From positions 1 to 64,000 of the forward strand of contig CAZMSO010000015.1 in NCBI GenBank assembly GCA_964568975.1: a DNA stretch of 64,000 nucleotides, read 5' to 3'. The notes beneath the pieces were generated by a model. It ran no database searches and was not told where the DNA came from. It was given only the letters and a program-made list of their open reading frames with translations. This DNA is from CAZADA01 sp964568975. GTDB taxonomy: Bacteria > Pseudomonadota > Alphaproteobacteria > Caulobacterales > Maricaulaceae. Below, one piece after another: positions 25,152 through 33,975 of the stretch (position 1 is its first letter; each line of letters starts with the position of its first letter). The translations under genes were made by a program, and so were the position numbers.

Positions 25152-26351
25152 ATGAACATCCACGAATACCAAGCCAAGGCGTTGTTGAAGTCCTACGGCG
25201 CGCCCGTGGCGGATGGGTTTCCCGTGTTCTCTGTCGCGGACGCGGCGGACGCCGCCGGCCGGCTGCCCGGTCCGGTGTGGGTGGTGAAGAGCCAAATCCA
25301 CGCCGGCGGACGCGGCAAAGGCCGTTTCCAAGAGCCTGAGGCCGGCGACAAAGGCGGCGTGCGGCTGGCGAAGTCGCCCGAAGAAGTGCGTGAATTTGTG
25401 GAGCAAATGCTCGGCAAGACCCTGGTGACGCACCAGACAGGTCCTCAAGGTAAGCAGGTCAACCGCCTCTATATTGAAGACGGGGCGGCGATTGACCGCG
25501 AACTTTACTTGTCGCTCTTAGTCGACCGCGGCACGAGCCGCATCGCCTATGTGGTCTCCACCGAAGGCGGCATGGACATTGAGGAAGTGGCGGCCGCGAC
25601 GCCGGAGAAAATCCACACCTTCCATGTCGATCCTGCGGCGGGATACCAGCCTTATCTCGGCCGCGCCATCGCCGCGGCGCTGGAGCTGAAAGGCGATCAA
25701 GTCAAACAATGCGTCAAACTGATGGGGGCGCTCTACGCCGCCTTCACGGAAAAAGAAATGGCGCTCCTCGAAGTCAACCCGCTGATCACCACCACGTCCG
25801 GTGATTTGCGCGTGCTCGACGCCAAAGTCAGCTTCGACGGCAACGCGCTGGCCCGTCATCCCGACATTTTGGAGTTGCGGGACAAAACCGAAGAAGACGA
25901 AAAAGAAATCGCCGCGTCAGAGTATGACCTCGCGTACATCGCGCTCGATGGCGACATTGGCTGCATGGTCAATGGCGCGGGTCTGGCCATGGCGACCATG
26001 GACATCATTAAGCTTTACGGCGCTGAGCCTGCAAACTTCCTCGACGTCGGCGGCGGCGCGTCGAAGGAAAAAGTCACCGCCGCTTTCAAAATCATCACCG
26101 CGGATCCGAAAGTGAAGGGCATTCTCGTCAACATTTTCGGCGGCATCATGAAATGCGACGTCATTGCCGAAGGCGTGATCGCAGCGGTGAAGGAAGTCGG
26201 CCTGCAAGTGCCGCTGGTGGTGCGGCTGGAAGGCACCAACGTCGATCTCGGCAAGAAAATCCTCGCTGACAGCGGCCTCAACGTCATTCCCGCCGACGAC
26301 CTCGCCGATGCGGCGGAGAAAATTGTCGCCGCCGTCAAACAGTTGGCGTGA
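25152..26351 (+). CDS. sucC: Succinyl-CoA synthetase, beta subunit
   Basis: A 399-residue ADP/GDP-forming succinyl-CoA synthetase beta chain. It pairs with SucD to convert succinyl-CoA to succinate with nucleoside triphosphate formation. The ATP-grasp N terminus MNIHEYQAKALLKSYGAPV, the VVKSQIHAGGRGKG nucleotide motif, EVNPLITT and the C-terminal VNIFGGIMKCDVIAEG are all present. The start is preceded by GAGGGAG. An unrelated exported protein gene separates it from sucD, which is unusual. Confidence 0.96.
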   Translation: MNIHEYQAKALLKSYGAPVADGFPVFSVADAADAAGRLPGPVWVVKSQIHAGGRGKGRFQEPEAGDKGGVRLAKSPEEVREFVEQMLGKTLVTHQTGPQGKQVNRLYIEDGAAIDRELYLSLLVDRGTSRIAYVVSTEGGMDIEEVAAATPEKIHTFHVDPAAGYQPYLGRAIAAALELKGDQVKQCVKLMGALYAAFTEKEMALLEVNPLITTTSGDLRVLDAKVSFDGNALARHPDILELRDKTEEDEKEIAASEYDLAYIALDGDIGCMVNGAGLAMATMDIIKLYGAEPANFLDVGGGASKEKVTAAFKIITADPKVKGILVNIFGGIMKCDVIAEGVIAAVKEVGLQVPLVVRLEGTNVDLGKKILADSGLNVIPADDLADAAEKIVAAVKQLA

Positions 26352-26428
26352 TTGGCCGCTAGCGTTCCCTGAAGCCGGCCGTGGTGGACGGCGTGACCGC
26401 GTTCGGCGCGGCGTGAGGGGAAGCGACA

Positions 26429-26983
26429 ATGATCTGGAAAGTGGCGCAAGCGATCGGGGTGGCGGCGGTGTGCGCGGCGGCCGCCGTCGCACAGGAGAAT
26501 GGCGCGGCCGAGGGCGAGGCCGCCATGGTGCGCGGCGACCAGTCAGCGCCCGTAGTGCAGGCCGCTTATGATTGCATCACGGCGTATCTGCCGCAGGTGG
26601 CGCGCACGGAAGAGAACCTCGGCGCGGCGGTGAACTTCCTCACCAGCTTTGTCTGTCAAGAGGAAGTGGGGCGCGCATCGCTCTACCGTCAAAATGCGTT
26701 TTTGGTGGACGAGTTCGCCGAGCGCTTGCAGCAGCGGCTTGAGAAGACAATCGATGTCGATCCCGACACGGGCGAATTGATTACTGATCTCACGGTCGAG
26801 CAGGCGGCGGGCCTCGGTTATCAGGACTGGAGCGCGCTGCAAAACGAGTTGTCCGCCCAGGCGCAGGGGCCCCAGCGGTATTTGGGCAGCGATCCGATCT
26901 TTTCGACGTTCGCCGCACGCGCGTTGTTGGACGCGCGCACGAAGCCGGGGACCAACGGAGCCGCCCTGCGCGCCGCGGAGTAA
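26429..26983 (+). CDS. Exported protein of unknown function between sucC and sucD
   Basis: A 184-residue product. The first about 21 residues (MIWKVAQAIGVAAVCAAAAVAQ) look like a Sec signal peptide. The mature part has two cysteines (YDCITAYL and SFVCQEEV) that could form a disulfide, and an Ala/Gln-rich helical remainder. I do not recognise a family. It sits 77 bases after sucC and about 190 bases before sucD on the same strand, so it is probably transcribed with both, yet an exported protein has no obvious role in the TCA cycle. Confidence 0.6.
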   Translation: MIWKVAQAIGVAAVCAAAAVAQENGAAEGEAAMVRGDQSAPVVQAAYDCITAYLPQVARTEENLGAAVNFLTSFVCQEEVGRASLYRQNAFLVDEFAERLQQRLEKTIDVDPDTGELITDLTVEQAAGLGYQDWSALQNELSAQAQGPQRYLGSDPIFSTFAARALLDARTKPGTNGAALRAAE

Positions 26984-27172
26984 CGCGACCAGGAGATAAG
27001 CCGCGGCGTGGGGCGCGCGCTTGGCGCATCGCCCCGCGTGAACGCTGACCGTGCTGAAGTTTGCCGCGACGGGCGCGCTGGGCTAAGAGGCGGCGTGGCG
27101 GGCGACGTCCGTCCGCGTCCCATCGGCGATTGCGCCGTCTCATCCATCACCGCTGTGTCCGGAGGCCCGCCC

Positions 27173-28096
<924 letters not shown>

Positions 28097-28252
28097 ATCG
28101 CGGGTCGCGGGCGCGTCGGCGTGATCCGGTGACGTGGAAGCCGCTTCACCGGTTCGATCACGCGCCCCGTGAAAGACGGCGATGCTGATCGTTTCCGTGC
28201 GACACGATCAGGATCTCGAGCCTCTTGCACGCAGATGGAACCGCAGGCGCAC

Positions 28253-28323
28253 GGTCATACTGAGCCCGAAGGGCGACGAATCGTAGGCCTGCGAGATCCC
28301 TCGCGTCGCTCGGGCTGACATCC
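28253..28323. repeat. REP-like imperfect palindrome in a convergent intergenic region
   Basis: The arm GGTCATACTGAGCCCGAAGG with following GCGACGA (28253-28279) is imperfectly complementary to CTCGCGTCGCTCGGGCTGAC (28300-28319). The loop of about 20 bases includes GTAGGCCTGCGAG. Similar extragenic palindromes are common in many bacterial genomes. It lies between the convergent sucD and membrane-protein genes, so it could also serve as a terminator for both. Confidence 0.45.
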
Positions 28324-28350
28324 CGCCATTCCGTTCCGTCGGAAGCGGCT

Positions 28351-29286
28351 CTATCCCCCAAACAATCGATAAACTTGGTCCGCGGCGATGGCGCCGCCAA
28401 ACAAAACCGCCCCGACGGCCGTGTTGCGCAGCGTGCGGCGCAGGCGCGCCGGGCCCTTGCGGCCGATGCGGTGAATGTCGCTCACCAGCTGGGACATCTC
28501 CGCGACGACGAGTTCAGAAATCCAGCCCTTGGCCGCTGTGGTCTGATGGCTGGGCAGTTCGGGAAAGCGCAACGCGACATTGAGCACGATCACCCGCTTC
28601 AGCCAGCCCTTGTCGAGTTCCGTTTCATCCCGGGGGCGTTGTTCTTCCTGAAAGCTCATGAATTTGGCGCACCACGGCGCGAGTAAGCCGGCGTCCTCAC
28701 GCACCATGTCGCCTTGACGCGCGCGGGCGGCCAAGCGCGTGTCGCGCCGATAGACATCATCGAGGCGGCGCGACAGATACGCCTCCATGCCGTTGGGCCC
28801 CGCCGTCGCTTGCAGCGCCCGCACCCGCGCCGTCGACACCACCGCCCGCGCCACGCCAGTGAAAAGCAGGCCCACAGCCAACACCGCATCAAGCGCCAGC
28901 CGCGCTAAGGCCGGATCAAACGCCGTCACGCCGACCCCGCGCGCCAGAAGCGCCCACACTGGCCAGGTCGCCAGCCGCCACAACCCGCCGAGCGCCGCCA
29001 ACGGCCCACCCAACACGCGCACTGCGCCGCCGGCCGCGCCGTCACCGATAAGCGCCGCCAGCGCCGCGCCGAGATCGCGCGACCACGCCAAGCCCGACAC
29101 GACGCTGACGACAGCCCCCACCAGCAGCGCCCACGCAAGCACGTCCAACGCGCCGACAATCACCGCCCGGGGGTGATCGCGCACCCACGCGCTGATGCGC
29201 GCGCCCCATCCGCCCCGCGCCCCGGCGCTCGGCGACGCCGAACGCGTCGGCGCGCTGGACTGAAACCCGTTGGCGGCGTCGCTCAT
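28351..29286 (-). CDS. Membrane protein of unknown function
   Basis: A 311-residue protein. The N-terminal 30 residues are Ser/Ala/Gly-rich. Three hydrophobic stretches follow (AVIVGALDVLAWALLVGAVV, a central LAALGGLWRLATWPVWALL, and LALDAVLAVGLLFTGVA). A cytoplasmic-looking charged region comes next, and a last hydrophobic segment (GAVLFGGAIAADQVYRLF) ends the protein. No family recognised. ATG 29286 is preceded by AAGGGGACAGGGGTC. Directly upstream, in the same frame, runs a 15-bp repeat (EGLRL) array with an assembly gap. Confidence 0.6.
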   Translation of the reverse strand: MSDAANGFQSSAPTRSASPSAGARGGWGARISAWVRDHPRAVIVGALDVLAWALLVGAVVSVVSGLAWSRDLGAALAALIGDGAAGGAVRVLGGPLAALGGLWRLATWPVWALLARGVGVTAFDPALARLALDAVLAVGLLFTGVARAVVSTARVRALQATAGPNGMEAYLSRRLDDVYRRDTRLAARARQGDMVREDAGLLAPWCAKFMSFQEEQRPRDETELDKGWLKRVIVLNVALRFPELPSHQTTAAKGWISELVVAEMSQLVSDIHRIGRKGPARLRRTLRNTAVGAVLFGGAIAADQVYRLFGG

Positions 29287-29304
29287 GACCCCTGTCCCCT
29301 TGAT

Positions 29305-29462
29305 CCTCAGCCCCTCGAGCCTCAGCCCCTCGANNNNNNNNNNNNNNNNNNNNNNNNNNNNNNNNNNNNNNNNNNNNNNNNNNNNNNNNNNNNNNNNNNN
29401 NNNNNNNNNNNNNNNNNNNNNNNNNNNNNNNNNCCTCAGCCCCTCGAGCCTCAGCCCCTCGA
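29305..29462. repeat. 15-bp tandem repeat array containing a 100-N assembly gap
   Basis: The unit CCTCAGCCCCTCGAG occurs twice before and twice after the N run at 29334-29433. A continuous array requires a gap length of 1 plus a multiple of 15, so 100 N is again a placeholder. On the minus strand the array reads EGLRL and is in frame with the start codon of the membrane-protein gene at 29286. Confidence 0.9.
29334..29433. other. Assembly gap (100 N)
   Basis: A run of exactly 100 N in the EGLRL-coding repeat array. Its true length is unknown. Confidence 0.99.
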
Positions 29463-29665
29463 CCCTCAAGTCCGTGGCCCTCAGACCTATGACGCCCAGC
29501 CCCAGTGGCGGGACGCGCGCGCGGTGATGGCGTGGCGCGCAGCTGCAAAGGCTCGCTCAATCCACATGACGCCGCGCCGTTGCATGCCTGGCGCGCGTCT
29601 GCGCGGCGCAGTGTATGATGGCGTGGTCAGTCAGGCTACGCACGCCGGCAGCCTTGGCGCACGTC

Positions 29666-29704
29666 CCATCGGCGCGGGCCATCGGCGCGGGCCATCGGCG
29701 CGGG
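29666..29704 (+). repeat. 13-bp tandem repeat, three copies
   Basis: Three perfect copies of CCATCGGCGCGGG follow one another in the region upstream of the hydrolase-like gene. No coding meaning is apparent. Confidence 0.9.
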
Positions 29705-29792
29705 GCGGCCTCGGCGCGTGTTGTCTGACGGCGGGGGCTGGCGGCGATGGCGGCGCGCGCTTACACACACATGCAGCACAGAGGAGTTTGGG

Positions 29793-30656
29793 ATGGGGCG
29801 GTGGACGGCGACGCGTCTGCTGGCGGCGGCTGTGGTGGCGGTGTTCAGCCTCTCAGCCGTCAGTCTGGCGTATCTGGGCATGAACCCGCCGTTTTTGTTT
29901 TATCCGGATCGCGTCATCTCCGCGCGCCCAAGCGATGCGGGCCTTGGCTATCGAGAAGTCACGATCACGGCCGGCGATGGCGCCCCGATCGTGGCGTGGT
30001 GGGTCGATGCGGGGCTGGCGGACGCGCCGACAATCCTCGCCTTCTTCGACAACACCGGCGATTTGGGGGATCGGCTGCCGTGGATCGCTCTGGCGGTGGA
30101 GGGCGGTTTTCGGGTGTTGGCGATGGAGTATCGCGGCTATGGGGCGTCGCAGGGCGCGCCGAATGTCGCGGGGTTTCATCGCGACGCTGCAGCCGCGTAT
30201 GATTGGCTGACGGATGAGCAATCCGTCGCGCCGCAGCGCCTCGTCGTGTTCGGCCGCGGCATGGGCGCAGCCATCGCGGCGCGGCTTGCGCGCGATCGCG
30301 ACCCGGCGTTGCTTGTGCTTGAAAGCGGGTTCACGCGGCTGTCGGATCTCGCGCAAGAAGTGGCGCAGCGCCGCTATGGCGTGACGCCGCCACGGTGGCT
30401 GCTGGGGCTGATGTATTGGAGTTCTGATCTCAACACGCTCGCGAGCGTGCGCCGCAGCGAGACGCCGGTCCTGGTGATGCATAGCCGCGACGATCAATTC
30501 ATTGGCTTTCACCACGGCCAGGCCCTCGCGGAGGCCGCCGGCGCGCGCGGTCGTCTGGCCGAGCTGCGCGGCGGTCACAACATGGTGCTCGACGCCACCG
30601 GCTTCAGCTATTTCGTGCCGATCACAGCCGCCTACGCCGCCGCGCGCGCCCAATAG
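29793..30656 (+). CDS. Alpha/beta-hydrolase lacking the nucleophile serine, probable pseudoenzyme
   Basis: A 287-residue protein with an N-terminal membrane anchor (residues 9-29) and an alpha/beta-hydrolase fold like the BEM46/ABHD17 group. The nucleophile elbow, normally GRSxG, reads VVFGRGMGAA, with Gly at residue 156 in place of Ser. The usual oxyanion HGN-G motif reads FFDNTGDLGDR, so its His and Gly are also changed. The Asp (MHSRDDQF) and His (LRGGHNMVLD) of the triad remain. ATG 29793 has AGAGGAG upstream. Either a non-catalytic role or an altered mechanism is implied. Confidence 0.8.
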   Translation: MGRWTATRLLAAAVVAVFSLSAVSLAYLGMNPPFLFYPDRVISARPSDAGLGYREVTITAGDGAPIVAWWVDAGLADAPTILAFFDNTGDLGDRLPWIALAVEGGFRVLAMEYRGYGASQGAPNVAGFHRDAAAAYDWLTDEQSVAPQRLVVFGRGMGAAIAARLARDRDPALLVLESGFTRLSDLAQEVAQRRYGVTPPRWLLGLMYWSSDLNTLASVRRSETPVLVMHSRDDQFIGFHHGQALAEAAGARGRLAELRGGHNMVLDATGFSYFVPITAAYAAARAQ

Positions 30657-30748
30657 CGCACACGCGATGCGCGCAGGGCCGCGCCCTGGCTTTCGGCGAC
30701 GCTTGAACACCACCCGACTCCGGGCCTATGTGATCAAGCATCAATCAT

Positions 30749-30777
30749 GACGCGCGCGCCGTCTGCGGCGCGCCCGT
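30749..30777 (+). terminator. Possible terminator hairpin upstream of sucA
   Basis: A perfect eight-base stem GCGCGCCG / CGGCGCGC around a TCTG loop (30754-30773), extendable by GACG/CGTC on either side. It lies about 95 bases after the hydrolase gene and 65 before sucA. No T-run follows. Confidence 0.4.
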
Positions 30778-30841
30778 CCTGCGCAGATCCCGGACTCGCG
30801 GCGGCGGGCGCCAACGACCGGGGCCAATCGGTTTAGGTGTT

Positions 30842-33800
30842 ATGGCAGACGTTCAACGCAGCCTTCTCAATCAAGCGCTTGTAGAAACGGGCTTTCTGCA
30901 CGGCGGCAACGCTCATTATATCGAGGGGCTTCTTGATCAGTATTTGGAAAATCCACATTCCGTGCAGGCGGGTTGGCGCGAGTTCTTTGACGAGTTAAGC
31001 GCGGGCGCGGCTCTGCCCGCAGCGCGGGCGGATGGGCCGTCCTGGGGGCGGCGCGATTGGCCGCCGACGCCGGGCGGCGACATGGCCCGCGCCTTTACGG
31101 GAGAAGGGTCGAGCATCGGCCGGCGCGGGGCGGCCCGCACGGAGGCTGCAGCGGCTGCAGCCGCGGACACAACCGCGCCGGATGTGCGGCGCGCGACGGA
31201 AGATTCCATCAGTGCGCTGATGATGATCCGCGCGTATCGGGTGCGCGGTCATTTGGCGGCGGACTTAGACCCGTTGAAGCTGACGGACGGCGCGCGCCAT
31301 GAGGAATTGGCGCCGGAAAGCTATGGGTTTCGCCGCGAAGACTTAGACCGCCCGATTTTCATCAACGGCGTGTTGGGGTTGGAGACCGCCACCCCGCGTC
31401 AAATGCTGGAAATCCTGCAGCGCACCTATTGCGGCACCTTCGCGGTGCAGTTCATGCACATGTCGGATCCCGAAGAGAAGCGCTGGATTCAAACGCGCAT
31501 TGAAGGGCCTGATAAGGGCGTGGCGTTCACGCGCGAAGGCAAACGCGCGATCTTGCGCAAGCTGGTGGAGACCGAGACCTTTGAGCGCTTTTTGCACAAG
31601 CGCTTTCCGGGGACAAAGCGCTTCGGCATTGACGGCGGCGAAGCCATGGTGCCCGCGCTGGAGCAATTGATTAAGCGCGGCGGCGCGCTCGGCGTGGACG
31701 AAATCGTGCTCGGCATGCCCCATCGCGGTCGGTTGAACGTGCTCGCGGCGGTGATGGGCAAGCCCTATCATGAGATTTTCCATGAGTTCCAAGGCGGCGA
31801 CACCCTCGGCGCCCAGGACTACGGCTCCGGCGACGTGAAGTACCATCTCGGCGCGTCCTCGGACCGGGAATTTGACGGCAATTCCGTGCATTTGTCCTTG
31901 AGCGCCAACCCGTCGCACTTAGAGGCGGTCAATCCGGTGGTGCTCGGCAAGGCCCGCGCGAAGCAGCAATTCGATAAGCTGGAGGAGCCGGCGCTCCTCG
32001 CTGACGCCCATGCGGGGCGTGAAAAGGTGCTGCCGCTTTTGCTCCACGGCGACGCCGCCTTCGCCGGTCAAGGCATGGTTGCGGAATGTTTCGGTCTCTC
32101 CGGCCTCGTGGGCCACCACACCGGCGGGACGATCCACTTCATCGTCAACAACCAAATCGGTTTCACCACCAGCCCGCGCCATTCGCGCTCCTCACCGTAC
32201 CCGTCGGACGTGGCGTTGATGGTGCAAGCGCCGATCTTCCATGTGAATGGCGACGATCCGGAAGCAGTGACGTACGCAGCCAAAGTCGCGACAGAGTATC
32301 GCCAAGAGTTTGGCAAGGACGTGGTCATCGACATGTTTTGTTATCGTCGCTATGGCCATAATGAAGGCGACGATCCGTCCTTCACCCAACCCGTCATGTA
32401 CAAGCGCATCAAGGATCAGCCCACCACGCGCGACATCTATGCGCGCCGGCTGGTGGCGGAAGGCGTGGTCGATGACGGTGAGCCGGACGCCTGGATTGAG
32501 GAGTTTGAATCGTATCTCGACGAAGAGTTCGAAAAAGGCAAAACATTCCGAAAAAACAAAGCGGACTGGCTAGACGGCAAATGGTCAGGGCTTGGTTTGC
32601 CGCCGGACGATGACCGGCGCGGCCACACGTCCGTTGATGCCGATCACTTGCGCGACTTAGGCCGTCGCATGACGGCGATCCCGGATCATGTCGATTGCCA
32701 TCGCACGTTGCGCAAAGTGATCAGCCGCCGCCGCGACGTGATTGAGCAGGGCGAAGGCATTGACTGGGCGACGGCGGAGCATTTGGCGTTCGCGTCCTTG
32801 TTGGACGAAGGCTTCGCAGTGCGCTTATCGGGCCAAGACTCCGGACGCGGCACGTTCTCTCAACGGCACTCCCACATTGTCGACCAAACGACGGAGCAGC
32901 TTTATACGCCGCTGAACAACATTCGCGAGGGTCAAGCCCTTTATGAAGTGATTGACTCCAGCCTGTCGGAGGAGGCGGTGCTGGGGTTCGAATTCGGCTA
33001 TTCCTTAGCGGATCCAAATACGTTGGTGTTGTGGGAAGCGCAATTTGGTGATTTCGCCAATGGCGCGCAAGTCGTGTTTGATCAATTCATCTCGTCGGGT
33101 GAGCGCAAATGGCTGCGCATGTCGGGCTTGGTGGTGCTGTTGCCCCATGGGTATGAAGGCCAAGGCCCGGAGCACTCCTCCGCGCGGCTGGAGCGGTTCC
33201 TCCAACTCTGCGCTGAAGACAACATGCAAGTGGCCAATTGCTCCACACCGGCGAATTACTTCCACATTTTGCGACGCCAAATTCACCGCGACTTCCGCAA
33301 GCCACTGGTGATCATGACCCCGAAATCCCTGCTGCGTCATAAGAAGTGCGTGTCGCGGATCGCGGAGTTCGGCCCGAAATCGTCCTTTCACCGGGTGTTG
33401 TGGGATGACGCAGACAACGCAAGCGGCCGCCATGAAGGCCCGCATGATCTGACGTCGGTGGTGTTGAAAGCTGATGAAGCGATCCGGCGCGTCGTTTTGT
33501 GTTCCGGTAAGGTGTACTATGATCTGCTGGAGGAGCGCGAGAACCGCGACATCGACGACGTGTATTTGATGCGGATTGAACAATTCTATCCGCTGCCAGT
33601 CCAATCTTTGCGCAAAGAGCTTGCGCGCTTTCCCCAAGCGGAATTCGTGTGGTGTCAAGAAGAACCGCGCAATATGGGCGGCTGGGCGTTTGTGGCGCCG
33701 AATCTGGAGGTCGTGCTGGAAAAAGCGGGGGCGCAAAACCCGCGGCCGCGCTATGTCGGGCGCGCGGCGTCGGCCTCCACGGCGACCGGCTTGATGGCGA

Positions 33801-33850
33801 AGCATTTAGCGGAGCGGGCGCAGTTGTTGGACGAAGCGCTGCGCGATTGA
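30842..33850 (+). CDS. sucA: 2-oxoglutarate dehydrogenase E1 component
   Basis: A 1002-residue thiamine-diphosphate enzyme that decarboxylates 2-oxoglutarate in the TCA cycle. The E1 signatures are present: N-terminal GGNAHYIEGLLDQYLENP, VLGMPHRGRLNVLA, SAIL-like SLSANPSHLEAVNP, GQGMVAECFGLS and the ThDP/metal motif region HVNGDDPEAVTYAAKVA with CYRRYGHNEGDDP. The C-terminal QEEPRNMGGW segment follows. ATG 30842 is adjacent to TTAGGTGTT. sucB follows after about 125 bases. Confidence 0.96.
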   Translation: MADVQRSLLNQALVETGFLHGGNAHYIEGLLDQYLENPHSVQAGWREFFDELSAGAALPAARADGPSWGRRDWPPTPGGDMARAFTGEGSSIGRRGAARTEAAAAAAADTTAPDVRRATEDSISALMMIRAYRVRGHLAADLDPLKLTDGARHEELAPESYGFRREDLDRPIFINGVLGLETATPRQMLEILQRTYCGTFAVQFMHMSDPEEKRWIQTRIEGPDKGVAFTREGKRAILRKLVETETFERFLHKRFPGTKRFGIDGGEAMVPALEQLIKRGGALGVDEIVLGMPHRGRLNVLAAVMGKPYHEIFHEFQGGDTLGAQDYGSGDVKYHLGASSDREFDGNSVHLSLSANPSHLEAVNPVVLGKARAKQQFDKLEEPALLADAHAGREKVLPLLLHGDAAFAGQGMVAECFGLSGLVGHHTGGTIHFIVNNQIGFTTSPRHSRSSPYPSDVALMVQAPIFHVNGDDPEAVTYAAKVATEYRQEFGKDVVIDMFCYRRYGHNEGDDPSFTQPVMYKRIKDQPTTRDIYARRLVAEGVVDDGEPDAWIEEFESYLDEEFEKGKTFRKNKADWLDGKWSGLGLPPDDDRRGHTSVDADHLRDLGRRMTAIPDHVDCHRTLRKVISRRRDVIEQGEGIDWATAEHLAFASLLDEGFAVRLSGQDSGRGTFSQRHSHIVDQTTEQLYTPLNNIREGQALYEVIDSSLSEEAVLGFEFGYSLADPNTLVLWEAQFGDFANGAQVVFDQFISSGERKWLRMSGLVVLLPHGYEGQGPEHSSARLERFLQLCAEDNMQVANCSTPANYFHILRRQIHRDFRKPLVIMTPKSLLRHKKCVSRIAEFGPKSSFHRVLWDDADNASGRHEGPHDLTSVVLKADEAIRRVVLCSGKVYYDLLEERENRDIDDVYLMRIEQFYPLPVQSLRKELARFPQAEFVWCQEEPRNMGGWAFVAPNLEVVLEKAGAQNPRPRYVGRAASASTATGLMAKHLAERAQLLDEALRD

Positions 33851-33975
33851 TGCGGCGCTGCGTCCAAGAAGGCGCCAGGCGCAGCGGCGCAGACGCCGAC
33901 GCCGCGGCGCGGGCGGCGTGACAGGCGGCGTGAGTTTTTGGGCCGAGGCGCCCGAGCAAAGGAAGAGGTGGGCAG

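Larger units (their letters stand above)
29287..29792. other. Divergent intergenic region with repeat array and assembly gap
   Basis: About 500 bases between divergent genes, including 100 N. It holds the 15-bp array near 29305-29462 and a 13-bp repeat (CCATCGGCGCGGG, three copies at 29666-29704). The ribosome-binding site AGAGGAG (29780-29786) of the hydrolase gene is at its right end. Promoters for both genes should be here but I cannot pick them out. Confidence 0.6.
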
